The notes under the pieces: generated by a model
What the model saw: the letters and a program-made list of their open reading frames with translations, nothing else
Told to the model about the DNA's origin: nothing
The model's database searches: none
Origin: JAXMEB01 sp046348545
GTDB taxonomy: Bacteria > Pseudomonadota > Gammaproteobacteria > Berkiellales > Berkiellaceae
Reading direction: 5' to 3'
Assembly: GCA_046348545.1 (NCBI GenBank)
Contig: JAXMEB010000003.1
Coordinates: 558,001-622,000 of the forward strand
Length of the DNA: 64,000 bases
Program-made: the position numbers and the translations under genes
Shown here: piece after piece, positions 8,672-17,134 of the stretch
Numbering within the stretch: the first letter of the stretch is position 1
How the letters are laid out: each line of letters opens with the position of its first letter

Positions 8672-9202
8672 TTAGCTGGTTAAATTTTTCAATAAGGTTA
8701 AGCCATGCGCGCGCAACCATTTTTCTGCTTGACGATATTCAGGCATCCACTTTTGCACCACACCCCAGAACCTTGGGCCATGAGAACGATAAAAAAGGTG
8801 GCTCATCTCATGCACCACCACATACTCCAGAACAAAAGCTGGCCCTAAGATAAGCACCCAATTAATATACAAATCATCATGGATCCCCAGACTACCCCAG
8901 CGTGATTTAGTTGCTTTGAGTGCAAACCGCCTGGGCGCACGGCCCATTTTCTCACTGTAGCTTCTGATTTTCGCTTGAACTGCGTGGTGTGCTTGAGCTT
9001 TCAACCAATCTAAAATAAGCGTCTTTAAGGTTACCGCGTAATCGGAAATAGGTAGTTCTAATGCCAAGGTAACTTGAAGACAGCCATTTTGAAGAAAAAT
9101 TTGATGCGAAGCAGCATATTTAACAGACACACACCAACGATAACCACTATAAGGAACTGTTTCGTTGGGCAAAAAGGCATCCGGCCAGGCTAAATTTTCC
9201 AC
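8672..9202 (-). CDS. YgjP-like zinc metalloprotease domain protein
   Basis: A 176-residue protein with the zincin motif HEMSH (131-135) and downstream HGPRFW, followed by PEYRQAEKWL, the conserved core of the YgjP/DUF45 metallopeptidase family. Length is close to that of E. coli YgjP (167 residues). The start is a GTG with no convincing ribosome binding site; the frame stays open a little further upstream, so the N-terminus is uncertain. It is divergent from dam, with 57 bp between the starts. The physiological substrate of this family is unclear. Confidence 0.75.
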   Translation of the reverse strand: MENLAWPDAFLPNETVPYSGYRWCVSVKYAASHQIFLQNGCLQVTLALELPISDYAVTLKTLILDWLKAQAHHAVQAKIRSYSEKMGRAPRRFALKATKSRWGSLGIHDDLYINWVLILGPAFVLEYVVVHEMSHLFYRSHGPRFWGVVQKWMPEYRQAEKWLRAHGLTLLKNLTS

Positions 9203-9259
9203 GCTTGATTCTATGCCCTGAAGAAGACGAAAATGTGATTTTAAGCATGATGGATAAAA

Positions 9260-10090
9260 ATGAAAATGGGCTACACGCGCCCTTTCTTAAAATGGCCGGG
9301 CGGTAAGTACCGAGCATTAAACCTGGTCCTCCCCCATTTCCCAAAGTCGACAACCTTAGTAGAACCGTTTGTAGGAGCGGGCGCTATTTTTTTGAATACA
9401 CATTTTTCAAAATATATGCTGAACGACTTGAATCATCACCTCATTCAGGTGTATGCCGCCCTGTCTCAACACAAAAATTCATTTATCGAGGAAGCTCGCC
9501 TCTTTTTTGATCCTAAGCACAATCACGCCAAGCAATACTACTTGCATCGAAATACTTTTAATAGCTCGACTGATTTATTTAAAAAATCAGCTATTTTTAT
9601 GTTTTTAAACCGCCACGGATACAATGGCTTGTGCCGATTCAATCAGAAGGGACACTACAATGTGCCCTTTGGCCACTACCCTAAGGCCTATTTTCCTGAA
9701 AAGGAAATGCATCATTTTTTAACCAAACAAAACGTCTGCTTCTCTAGTGATTCTTTTGAGGCTTTTTTTAAGCGCTTACTGCGCCGAAAAAGCCTGGTCA
9801 ACCTTTGCATCTACTGTGATCCTCCCTACGCCCCTTTAAGCAATACGGCGAAATTCACCAATTATACAGGGCTTGGATTTACGCTCGATCAACAAATACT
9901 ACTTGCAGAATTGGCTCAAATGTGCCGGAAGAAGGGCGCTCATGTTTTGATCAGCAACCATGACACCCCGTTTACTCGAAGAATTTATGAAGATGCTCAG
10001 CTGGTCAGACTAGAGCTCCCCCGATTGATTAGCTGTAAAGCCAATCAACGGCAGAAAGTAAATGAATTGCTTGCGATCTATGCGCCTTGA
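9260..10090 (+). CDS. dam: DNA adenine methyltransferase (Dam-like, GATC)
   Basis: A 276-residue class alpha D12 methyltransferase that methylates adenine N6. The SAM-binding motif is KWPGGKY (11-17) near the start and the catalytic motif DPPY is at 187-190; length and order match Dam (278 residues in E. coli). Dam marks GATC for mismatch repair and for timing of initiation, and oriC in this window contains four GATC sites. It stands alone, not beside a restriction gene, which favours the housekeeping role. The 3' end overlaps the convergent DsbA-like gene by 13 bp. Confidence 0.9.
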   Translation: MKMGYTRPFLKWPGGKYRALNLVLPHFPKSTTLVEPFVGAGAIFLNTHFSKYMLNDLNHHLIQVYAALSQHKNSFIEEARLFFDPKHNHAKQYYLHRNTFNSSTDLFKKSAIFMFLNRHGYNGLCRFNQKGHYNVPFGHYPKAYFPEKEMHHFLTKQNVCFSSDSFEAFFKRLLRRKSLVNLCIYCDPPYAPLSNTAKFTNYTGLGFTLDQQILLAELAQMCRKKGAHVLISNHDTPFTRRIYEDAQLVRLELPRLISCKANQRQKVNELLAIYAP

Positions 10091-10767
10091 GTCTTGCTCT
10101 TCTCCTGCGCTTCTTGAGCAAATTGATTAACCAGCTTAATGAGATTCTCTTCATTACCTGCCATCGAAACGGTTGAAAGGTAAGCGGCTTCTGGGGTTAA
10201 TACAACCAATGCCGGAATACGCGTGACTTTGAAAAGTTGGCCGATAGATTCGGCCCATTTTAATTTTCGTTCAATAGTGAACGAACCAAACGTATCGTCA
10301 AAGGATTTAGCTTCAATACCTTGATTAACAAAAAATGTCTTCAAAGCACCTTGCTGAGTCATATCTAGCTTTTCAGTATGGATTGCCCTGAAAAGGGGCT
10401 CATGAATTTTATCAAGTGCCTGAAGCGCTTCGGCCGTGTAATAGGTTCGAGTTAAATCCTTCCAACTCGCTTGAAACACCACGGGAACCCTTTCAAATTG
10501 AATATAATCCGGCTTTGTTTTAAGCCAAGCCGCCAAAGCAGGATCTAGTCGGTAACACCATACACAGCCATAGCTAAAGAACTCAATCACTTTAACCTGG
10601 CCAGGTTTAATTTCTTTCTTTAGCTCATCCACCAATGGATTTTCTAGTGCTTTGATGGGGAGCTTGTTGTAATGCTTACCCTCTGTAAATTCACTGCTCA
10701 CTGCAATCGCAAGCCCTGCCCAGAGCCAGCCGATTACTAATATCCCTCTTAATAATTTTGTCAGCAT
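10078..10767 (-). CDS. periplasmic DsbA-like thiol:disulfide oxidoreductase with CVWC active site
   Basis: A 229-residue protein with a signal peptide (about 1-23) and a thioredoxin fold with DsbA-type helical insertion. The active site is CVWC (68-71) in SYGCVWCYRL instead of the classical CPHC of DsbA; the cis-proline segment is TRIPALVV. Such proteins catalyse disulfide formation in secreted proteins. The CxxC dipeptide sets redox potential, so this variant may be a weaker oxidant or serve cytochrome maturation. It follows the cytochrome c4 gene with a 9-bp gap, suggesting cotranscription; this c4-dsbA pairing is common in gammaproteobacteria. Confidence 0.85.
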   Translation of the reverse strand: MLTKLLRGILVIGWLWAGLAIAVSSEFTEGKHYNKLPIKALENPLVDELKKEIKPGQVKVIEFFSYGCVWCYRLDPALAAWLKTKPDYIQFERVPVVFQASWKDLTRTYYTAEALQALDKIHEPLFRAIHTEKLDMTQQGALKTFFVNQGIEAKSFDDTFGSFTIERKLKWAESIGQLFKVTRIPALVVLTPEAAYLSTVSMAGNEENLIKLVNQFAQEAQEKSKTQGA

Positions 10768-10776
10768 GTCGTCCTC

Positions 10777-11394
10777 CTAATGTAAGCCTGAGACATATTC
10801 GCTCACGGCTTGAATTTCCTCATCAGTTAGCTTGGAAGCTATCATTCTCATGATAGCGTTTTCATCATTTTTACGCTCGCCGGATCTAAATTTCTTAAGT
10901 TGAGTCATGGTATACTCAGCATGTTGACCACTAAGCCGCGGGTAATTCGCTGGGGCGTTACCTAATCCTTGAGGACCATGGCAAGCGCTACAAGCTGCAA
11001 CCCCTTTCTCAAGAATACCCCCACGATAAATTTTTTCGCCAAGCGCCACAAATTCTTTTTTAGCCTCTCCAGGCGCTGTGGTCTGACCCGCGAAGAAAGC
11101 GGCTAAATCAGCCAACTGTTGTTCAGTGAATACCGCGACCATACCCAACATTTGCGGCTCATAGCGGCCACCTGCCTCTCCTTTTTTGAACTCTAGCATT
11201 TGCCTCAAAAGGTACTGCTCATGCTGGCCCGCTATTTTAGGCCACATGCCGACCACGCTATTGCCATCTACACTATGGCATGCAACGCAGGTCGCTGAAT
11301 TCGCCTGGCCCGCACTGGGATCTCCTTGAGCCATCGCTATCGAGATAGCAAAGTACAGCACCGTAAATAAAAGGGTTCTTTTAAAGATCGTCAT
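10777..11394 (-). CDS. diheme cytochrome c4
   Basis: A 205-residue periplasmic electron carrier. The signal peptide covers about 1-22 (ending ISIAMA), followed by two cytochrome c domains with heme sites CVACH (36-40) and CSACH (135-139). Duplicated motifs (WPKIAGQHEQYL and YPRLSGQHAEYT) show the internal duplication typical of c4. I start at ATG 11394 because a signal peptide begins there; an in-frame start at 11451 would place 19 polar residues ahead of it. It is the first gene of a pair with the DsbA-like gene and is divergent from yihA. Confidence 0.9.
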   Translation of the reverse strand: MTIFKRTLLFTVLYFAISIAMAQGDPSAGQANSATCVACHSVDGNSVVGMWPKIAGQHEQYLLRQMLEFKKGEAGGRYEPQMLGMVAVFTEQQLADLAAFFAGQTTAPGEAKKEFVALGEKIYRGGILEKGVAACSACHGPQGLGNAPANYPRLSGQHAEYTMTQLKKFRSGERKNDENAIMRMIASKLTDEEIQAVSEYVSGLH

Positions 11395-11564
11395 GGTCAA
11401 AGCAATCCCATGTAAGCTATCAATATTACAAAAAGACTCGTGGCGTAGCATATTGCTATGCTAAACTGTCCAGCATTATGAAAAGATTGCCGACTTATAT
11501 CAACTCCTGTTGAATTCGGTCAACTTTAGGCTTAAAAGAAAGCTAATGAACTCAGGAAATGACC

Positions 11565-12185
11565 ATGCCAAACACCCCCATGAGGAGCGAGCCGATTCTA
11601 TATCAGCGCGCGCATTTTCTTAAAAGCGCACCATCACTAGGGCTCTGCCCGCCTGATCGTGGCATCGAAGTTGCGTTTGTGGGACGTTCTAACTCAGGGA
11701 AATCCAGCGCAATTAACGCCATCACGAATATTAATCGCTTAGCACGAACCAGTAAGACCCCCGGACGAACCCAACTTATCAATTTTTTCGAACTAGATGA
11801 GCAGCGTCGCTTAGTTGATTTACCCGGATATGGGTATGCAAAAATCCCAGATCGTGTAAAAGAGGAAATAGAAGAAATCCTAGGAACCTATCTCTCGGAG
11901 CGAGCTTGTCTGCACGGTCTTTGCTTGACCATGGATATTAGACATCCCATGAATCATTTTGATCAACAAATACTAGATTACACCATCTCACTCAACAGGC
12001 CCGTTCATATTCTACTGACGAAATCAGATAAACTAAAGCGCACTCAAGCGAATCATACGCTCACTGAAGTCCGCAAAATGGTTGAACCATATGGCGATGC
12101 CGTGAGCGTACAAACCTTTTCAGCTCTCAAATTGTTTGGGATTGATGAGGTGAAGTTAAAGCTAGACCAATGGTTTACGATTTAA
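11565..12185 (+). CDS. yihA: ribosome biogenesis GTPase YihA/EngB
   Basis: A 206-residue TrmE-Era-EngA-YihA-type GTPase needed for 50S subunit assembly. It shows G1 GRSNSGKS (40-47), G3 DLPGYGYAK, and G4 TKSDK, in family order and at the usual length. An ATG at 11559 also exists, but AGGA runs directly into it, whereas ATG 11565 has AGGAA six bases upstream, so I prefer the latter. It is divergent from cytochrome c4 and is the last housekeeping gene before the repeat-rich patch. Confidence 0.92.
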   Translation: MPNTPMRSEPILYQRAHFLKSAPSLGLCPPDRGIEVAFVGRSNSGKSSAINAITNINRLARTSKTPGRTQLINFFELDEQRRLVDLPGYGYAKIPDRVKEEIEEILGTYLSERACLHGLCLTMDIRHPMNHFDQQILDYTISLNRPVHILLTKSDKLKRTQANHTLTEVRKMVEPYGDAVSVQTFSALKLFGIDEVKLKLDQWFTI

Positions 12186-12369
12186 AGAGGGAACCAACGG
12201 AGCCCTTCAGTCGATCCACTCGGTGTTCTATTCAAATAAAGGCTGTTCGGAATACCAAAAGCAAGATGGTATACCCACAACAGATGATTTTTCGGGTACC
12301 TGCCTACGCTCTTTGAGCTTCGGCAAGGCAAGGGCGCCGAGCGTTCGAGTCGCAGGAGTGTACACAAAG

Positions 12370-13600
12370 TCTCTGTACAGGACAAAACATTTAACTCCTT
12401 GAAAAAATCAAATTGACCACCCCATTTTTGAGAAAAATGGGGGCTATCTCATCAACAAAATTATTAACTGAACGTGCCATTTTAAAAAATATCTCTCTTA
12501 ATAAATCTAACCCAACCCGAAGTATACTTTTTTCCAATCGGCCATGCTTCTTTCTTTTAATAGGTATTTCTTTTGCTACAATTTGACCTGCTTTATATGC
12601 TAAACAAAATGCTATCGCCAACACTGATAATAAATTATGTAATCGTTCTGGAAGCGTAATATGGGTATCTTCAAAACAAAATCCCTTCGATTTTAAAAAT
12701 CCAAAAAGTGTCTCGATGTTCCATCGCAATTTATACCTCGCTAAAGCGAATTCAGGCTGGTGATTGGTTGCAACAATTACCCATTCACCATCTTCTGCGC
12801 GCGTGGCAGCTAGCCATAACGAAATCCCAAATAGTGTTTTTTGCATTTTTATATAACGAACTTGACCTTGTCTCAAATTAATGAACAATGTGCGAGTATG
12901 AGTCTTATTCTCTTTGGCGCTGGTTACGCTGATGCTTTTCTTGAGCCGAATTGTAAAAGGGAGCTGCTTTTCCTGTAGCCATTGGAACCATTTGGCACTT
13001 ACGAATTCCCTATCACCAAGTAATTCTTGAATAACATTGAGTCCAAAAATTCCAATAAATTTTTCAACAATTTCTATCCATTCATCCGTGTTCGAAGCAC
13101 CTTTTTTAGGAAGAAATTTCCATATTAATGGGATCGCAACAGTGCCGCACACCGCCGATACCATTAATATATTAATATTAGCTTTGCCCCATTTCCAGTT
13201 TGTTCTATCCATGACTAATTGCCATTTAATATTAGATGGTAGAAAAAATTGTGCAATGAACTTTGAGAATATTGGAAATGAAAAGCCGTTGAACTCCTTA
13301 AAAAATCGCCGCAGACGCTTGTAGCGAGCTTCAAATAATCCCCCAGTAAGCATTGCTTGCGCTATTTCCACTAAATTAACTGTACGCACAGTAATAAGCG
13401 CAACGAGAATCTGAGCGAGACAATCAAGACGCCTATTGTCGATTTTAAAATATGGCTTTAAAATGCATTTTAACTCGTTGAATGAAAACATCAGGTACAC
13501 CTCTTTTTTGACAATCGAGATTATACACTTTTTGTTTTTATTTCAGCGAGCTACTAGAAAAGCAGACCTTCCAACTAAATAGTTTTGTCCTGTACAGAGA
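12370..13600 (-). mobile_element. IS4-family insertion sequence (1231 bp) with 19-bp inverted ends and a 7-bp target duplication
   Basis: Perfect terminal inverted repeats: TCTCTGTACAGGACAAAAC at 12370-12388 and its reverse complement at 13582-13600. The flanks carry the direct repeat CACAAAG at 12363-12369 and 13601-13607, the expected target-site duplication; the uninterrupted element at 14057-14217 shows this sequence once. It contains one intact transposase. Intact ends, target duplication and gene suggest a recent, possibly still active insertion. A 7-8 bp duplication fits the ISPepr1-like subgroup of IS4, which is an inference. Confidence 0.93.
12391..13500 (-). CDS. IS4-family DDE transposase
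   Basis: A 369-residue transposase filling the IS. DDE residues are visible: Asp98 in MDRTNW, Asp163 in LGDREF, and Glu263 in the Y-(2)-R-(3)-E-(6)-K signature (YKLRWNIETLFGFLK), which defines the IS4 superfamily. The reading frame is intact. The gene lies about 80 bp inside the right terminal repeat, leaving room for its promoter, and stops 2 bp inside the left terminal repeat. Confidence 0.93.
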   Translation of the reverse strand: MYLMFSFNELKCILKPYFKIDNRRLDCLAQILVALITVRTVNLVEIAQAMLTGGLFEARYKRLRRFFKEFNGFSFPIFSKFIAQFFLPSNIKWQLVMDRTNWKWGKANINILMVSAVCGTVAIPLIWKFLPKKGASNTDEWIEIVEKFIGIFGLNVIQELLGDREFVSAKWFQWLQEKQLPFTIRLKKSISVTSAKENKTHTRTLFINLRQGQVRYIKMQKTLFGISLWLAATRAEDGEWVIVATNHQPEFALARYKLRWNIETLFGFLKSKGFCFEDTHITLPERLHNLLSVLAIAFCLAYKAGQIVAKEIPIKRKKHGRLEKSILRVGLDLLREIFFKMARSVNNFVDEIAPIFLKNGVVNLIFSRS

Positions 13601-13717
13601 CACAAAGTACATGACTGCGGTGAGAATCGCGAAGGCAATCCGCCTACGCTCTTACGAGCTACGGACCGACAAGCAACCCCGAAAATTCAGCTGTGAAGGG
13701 TATATAGTACGAATGCT

Positions 13718-13930
13718 TTACGGCTTGTTGTCATTACGAGCCGATTTTTCCTCAATAGCGCAAGACGTCTCACGCTGACACTGGAGAAGCGCGTTGACTA
13801 AATTGGGAAAGCCAGCCAGCGTCAGGTCTTTTAATACTTCTTTCTTCTCTTGCTTGCTCATCTGAGAAAAGATTAGACAATTTTGTTTATCATCAGCCCC
13901 TAAAGCCTGTGAAATTCCTGGCTTGAACAT
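13718..13930 (-). CDS. small orphan protein (70 aa)
   Basis: An ATG start with a good ribosome binding site (AGGTGGGAG, four bases before ATG) supports this as a real gene. The product is hydrophilic, with two Cys pairs or singles (NCLIF, LQCQRETSCAI) and a central helix-rich segment (MSKQEKKEVLKDLTLAGF). I do not recognise it. It lies between two copies of the palindromic element. Confidence 0.45.
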   Translation of the reverse strand: MFKPGISQALGADDKQNCLIFSQMSKQEKKEVLKDLTLAGFPNLVNALLQCQRETSCAIEEKSARNDNKP

Positions 13931-14056
13931 AGCACTCCCACCTTATAAAACGAGAGATTCTACTATAGGTGTGAATAGAATCAAGCAGGAAAAATCTATG
14001 GGCCTTATTGCGTTTTATCCTTAGGTTTAAGGCGATCCAGCAGAGATGGTTCTTAA

Positions 14057-14217
14057 TATACCCACAACAGATGATTTTTCGGGTACCTGCCTACGCTCTT
14101 TGAGCTTCGGCAGGCAAGGGCGCCGAGTGTTCGAGTCGCAGGAGTGTACACAAAGTACATGACTGCGGTGAGAATCGCGAAGGCAACAACCCCGAAAATT
14201 CAGCTGTGAAGGGTATA
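14057..14217. repeat. family 1 palindromic element, copy B (161 bp, uninterrupted)
   Basis: Runs from TATACCCACAACAGATGATT to GTGAAGGGTATA with inverted ends of about 28 bp (several mismatches). Inside is a GC-rich hairpin (TGCCTACG ... CGGCAGGCA) and the segment GGCGCCGAGTGTTCGAGTCG shared with copies A and D. It is the reference copy for this family here. It abuts a truncated transposase gene, which suggests it inserted into it. Confidence 0.85.
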
Positions 14218-14406
14218 TCGAGGTCTAGGGTCACATCTCGTTTGCCGTTGTGATACGCATTTCTTTAACAACCAAATTGCATATTCATAGCTGTATTTAA
14301 GTACAGCGCAAAATTCGTCTAAAATTTTTATTTTTTCTGACCTATTCGCATTCGCGTACCGCAACAATATTGCGGCAAGATAGCTTTTTCTTTCTTGATA
14401 CCCCAT
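14218..14406 (-). pseudogene. truncated transposase (N-terminal fragment)
   Basis: The frame begins with ATG 14406 behind a strong GGGAGG site and encodes about 60 residues (MGYQERKSYLAAILLRYANA ... EKIKILDEFCAVLKYSYEYA) resembling the N-terminal helical domain of integrase-core (rve/IS481-like) transposases found in many proteobacteria. It then runs into palindromic element copy B, where it ends. No catalytic domain is present on either side. I read it as an insertion-sequence relic. Confidence 0.6.
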
Positions 14407-14425
14407 GTGTAACCTCCCGTTCCTT

Positions 14426-14492
14426 GGTTACTTTTAATATGAGGCAACGAAACTCTTTTTGTATTCATAGGGTTACTTTTAATGTGAGGCAA
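14426..14492. repeat. two direct repeats of 22 bp at the end of the IS relic
   Basis: GGTTACTTTTAATATGAGGC followed by AA at 14426-14447 recurs at 14471-14492 with one change (A to G), start to start 45 bp. They lie just upstream of the truncated transposase, where an insertion-sequence end with repeated transposase-binding sites would be expected. Confidence 0.6.
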
Positions 14493-14598
14493 TTCGGGCA
14501 ATTCGGGATTCGTTTCAGCAATTCGTTTCATTGGAACTACTGCTGAAAACTAAAGTCAAAATGTAGACAAAGCTAAAGTACAGGCTGGAGCTACACGT

Positions 14599-16098
14599 AT
14601 GAAGGAATCTAAATTTCAAAAATATATCTATATCAATGAAGAAACAAATATTATTCACATTATGGCGCCAATAGTGAGTGGTCATGGAATCTCAGTGGAC
14701 AACACTTGTCAAACCATGGCGTGCTTGAGGAGTTTTTGTGGCTCAAATGGTATCATGGCGGAACTTGAATCATACAAGTCTAATTTGGAAGCCGACATAA
14801 AGAGCTTGTATGCTAGCGACCCACTACTTAAAGCCAAACAAAATAGGCTGCTTCAAATTGAAAACTACATGGCTGTTATTCCAAGCATTATCGATTCTAT
14901 AAAAAATCAGCCAGTGAATGGCACACCAAATACAAATCTATTCCAATTACCAGACATGATATTATCTATTATGAACAGCTCTACAGATGGTGCGGCAATA
15001 TTGCTGAGCCCATTTGCAGCGGATTCTTCTGTACGCCTTAGAAAGTATGCATTCTCTCTAGAGCAAGACCGTGAGAATGGCTGCTTTACTAATACACTCA
15101 AGGAGTCCTTACAATCAAAAATACAAGTCGACTACCCCCCACCAACACAATCAGTTAAAAATATTATCCAGAACGCTATAAATGAATTCAAAGAAGCTAA
15201 TGGCGAAAATGTAACTGTTAATAGTGATGAGATGCTTTCCGAATTCAAAGAAATTCTACAGCGCCACATTAGTCTCGTCTCTGGCACAAAAACAGACCTC
15301 GATTCAAAGTCAAGATATGAGGATTTTCAACAATTATTAATGTTTGATAAACCTGATGAAGTCCCGCTGGAGGAATGGGGCCAAACACTCATAAATGATG
15401 CAAGAATTGATGAAAATCATTTATCGAGAAATCAACCAAACTCATCATTTATTTTAAAGTATGCACCGAATTCTTCATCAAGCAACATCAAGGTCACCCA
15501 AGCCTTGTATCTTAACTCTATCAATCAAAAAGTACAATTCTTGTTAGCACACGCCAATGTATACTGTAAATCTAATAATCTTTCTGCCGTAAATTTTGGT
15601 AAAGTGCTTGAGGATAATCCAGCTATAACAAATGAAATCACTGACACATTGTCTGATGCAATAAATACATCAAACGCTCATGATTTGGAAAGCAAAGTAT
15701 TGTCGGTCATAAACTCTCACCTTCAAAAATTTGGTATCGCGGAAGCTCTAACAGAACCTCAAATTGCTGGCATCATAGATATGTGTTTGAAAAACTATGA
15801 AGTCGTGAAGAACTCGCCTCATTTTGACGAATTCTTCATCGTCGATTATGAAAACGAGGGCAATTTGTTTTGCCACCGAGGATGCATTTGTTTTGACATA
15901 GCAAAACTCACTTTAGAAAATCGTATTTTAGTTGATCCGGCTCAAAAGACATTTCTTGATACAGTTTTTCAGGATTCAATTCAAATATCTAAGAAGTCTA
16001 GAATACTAAATGGTGTGAATAATATCGTTGAATCAGTAAAGCCAGTTAAAAACGAACTTGACCGTCATAGTCAAGGCAATAATAAATTTCGACCTTAA
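14599..16098 (+). CDS. orphan protein (499 aa), function unknown
   Basis: An intact frame with a GGAG site eight bases before ATG. The product is acidic to neutral and has no signal peptide or membrane segment. Long helical stretches are interrupted by Ser/Asn-rich loops (NSSFILKYAPNSSSSNIKV). The N-terminal part has a Cys pair (DNTCQTMACLRSFCG), and a late segment has NLFCHRGCICFDIA. I see no catalytic motif. It is flanked by an IS relic and a palindromic element and looks AT-richer than neighbouring core genes, so acquisition or fast divergence is likely. In a host-associated bacterium a secreted effector is conceivable, but nothing in the sequence proves it. Confidence 0.6.
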   Translation: MKESKFQKYIYINEETNIIHIMAPIVSGHGISVDNTCQTMACLRSFCGSNGIMAELESYKSNLEADIKSLYASDPLLKAKQNRLLQIENYMAVIPSIIDSIKNQPVNGTPNTNLFQLPDMILSIMNSSTDGAAILLSPFAADSSVRLRKYAFSLEQDRENGCFTNTLKESLQSKIQVDYPPPTQSVKNIIQNAINEFKEANGENVTVNSDEMLSEFKEILQRHISLVSGTKTDLDSKSRYEDFQQLLMFDKPDEVPLEEWGQTLINDARIDENHLSRNQPNSSFILKYAPNSSSSNIKVTQALYLNSINQKVQFLLAHANVYCKSNNLSAVNFGKVLEDNPAITNEITDTLSDAINTSNAHDLESKVLSVINSHLQKFGIAEALTEPQIAGIIDMCLKNYEVVKNSPHFDEFFIVDYENEGNLFCHRGCICFDIAKLTLENRILVDPAQKTFLDTVFQDSIQISKKSRILNGVNNIVESVKPVKNELDRHSQGNNKFRP

Positions 16099-16154
16099 AA
16101 ATGAAAATGAATCTGGGAAGAAATGCGTTTATGCCGCGAACAAGTCGCGGCAAC

Positions 16155-16259
16155 TATACCCTTCACAGCTGAATTTTAGGTTTTTGCCTGTCCCGCCGAC
16201 GCATCCGCTCGAAGTTCGAAGCTTGCGACCGCACCTAAAAATCAATCGCTTTAGGTATA
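16155..16259. repeat. family 1 palindromic element, copy C (105 bp, diverged)
   Basis: Starts TATACCCTTCACAGCTGAAT and ends with CTTTAGGTATA; the two ends pair as inverted repeats of about 27 bp with mismatches. The left end is nearly identical to the right end of copies A and B in reverse complement. The middle differs from the other copies. It lies between the 499-residue orphan and the convergent 267-residue orphan. Confidence 0.75.
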
Positions 16260-16311
16260 ACTAGCAAAAGAGCAACCAAATGTCTAGAGCCGCTCTTGAT
16301 TGAGAATTCAT

Positions 16312-17115
16312 TTATAGCTTACGAGAATGAGGTTGGTGATTACGAAGCTCATCGTTATGAGGTAGCTGTGCTTCTATACTCTCTTCAGAAGAGTAGATCT
16401 TTGTATTACAACCCAACTTCTTTTGCTCTCCAACGCACTTTAATAAACCTATCATACTATTACATTTAAAGAAAGAAGCTGCGCCAGGATTTAAAGGATT
16501 GAATGTGCTCTCACAATACCAATTTGACTTATTCTCAAATTTTTCTGAAAGTTGGGATCCGTTCATCTCAACAATCAAAAGAGATGATAAATCAGAGAAT
16601 TCCCTTCGTCGCCCAATATAGACAAAAGAATCAAGCTTACTCAATGGCTCAGCAAACGCACGGCTCCATCTTAAAGCTGCAGGCACTTCTTGCGTAGCTA
16701 ATACACATAATCTATCCTGCGACACAACATTTTTCAGTAATTGACCAAGATACTGAAGCTGTTCTTCATAGCACTGCTTAGGTTCAGAAGATTGAGGATT
16801 CGAATGCACTTGCTCAGCACCAGAAGAACTAAGACATCTAAGTACATCGCGAACCTTCTGAAGCTTTTGCTCTCCATACCGACTCACATACGAGCTAAGG
16901 TCTAGGAGAGGATATTGACTAAAATTGATCTTGATATATCGACCATTCACATAATCAACCCAACCAGATTGACTAGACTCAATCAAGGTTCTGGCCTCCT
17001 CACGAGTCATGACTGGTACATCGAGCTGACAAAGCCCCATACCTATCTGTTCCGCTTCGCTATAAAAAGACATTAAGACATGTTCTTTTTCATACTCAGC
17101 AAAATTCATAATCAT
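16312..17115 (-). CDS. orphan protein (267 aa) downstream of polA
   Basis: ATG 17115 has AGAGGAG eight bases upstream; the gene starts 19 bp after the polA stop, so it is probably the last gene of the polA operon. The N-terminal third (MTREEARTLIESSQSGWVDY, then VNGRYIKINF) looks like a small folded domain. The middle is Ser/Gln-rich, and the end has scattered Cys residues. No signal peptide, membrane segment or known motif is seen. Function unknown. Confidence 0.6.
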   Translation of the reverse strand: MIMNFAEYEKEHVLMSFYSEAEQIGMGLCQLDVPVMTREEARTLIESSQSGWVDYVNGRYIKINFSQYPLLDLSSYVSRYGEQKLQKVRDVLRCLSSSGAEQVHSNPQSSEPKQCYEEQLQYLGQLLKNVVSQDRLCVLATQEVPAALRWSRAFAEPLSKLDSFVYIGRRREFSDLSSLLIVEMNGSQLSEKFENKSNWYCESTFNPLNPGAASFFKCNSMIGLLKCVGEQKKLGCNTKIYSSEESIEAQLPHNDELRNHQPHSRKL

Positions 17116-17134
17116 TTATACAGCTCCTCTGGCA

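Larger units (their letters stand above)
12270..13704. repeat. family 1 palindromic element, copy A, split by an IS
   Basis: The left part (12270-12369) begins TATACCCACAACAGATGATT and the right part (13601-13704) ends with GTGAAGGGTATA. The two ends are imperfect inverted repeats of about 28 bp. The same sequence is uninterrupted at 14057-14217. Removing the IS and one 7-bp target duplicate leaves about 197 bp. Compared with copy B it holds an extra 36 bp or so near the right end. The element therefore predates the IS insertion. Confidence 0.85.

Noticed and set aside
12182..12385. Small gene at the left end of palindromic copy A
   Set aside because: The frame is made of the repeat itself and runs into the IS end; it reflects the open frame of the element, not a gene.
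14426..14492. Start of a CRISPR or iteron array
   Set aside because: Only two repeats, next to a transposase relic; best explained as an insertion-sequence end.
16058..16264. 68-codon frame after the 499-residue orphan
   Set aside because: It covers the end of that gene and palindromic copy C and has no recognisable product.
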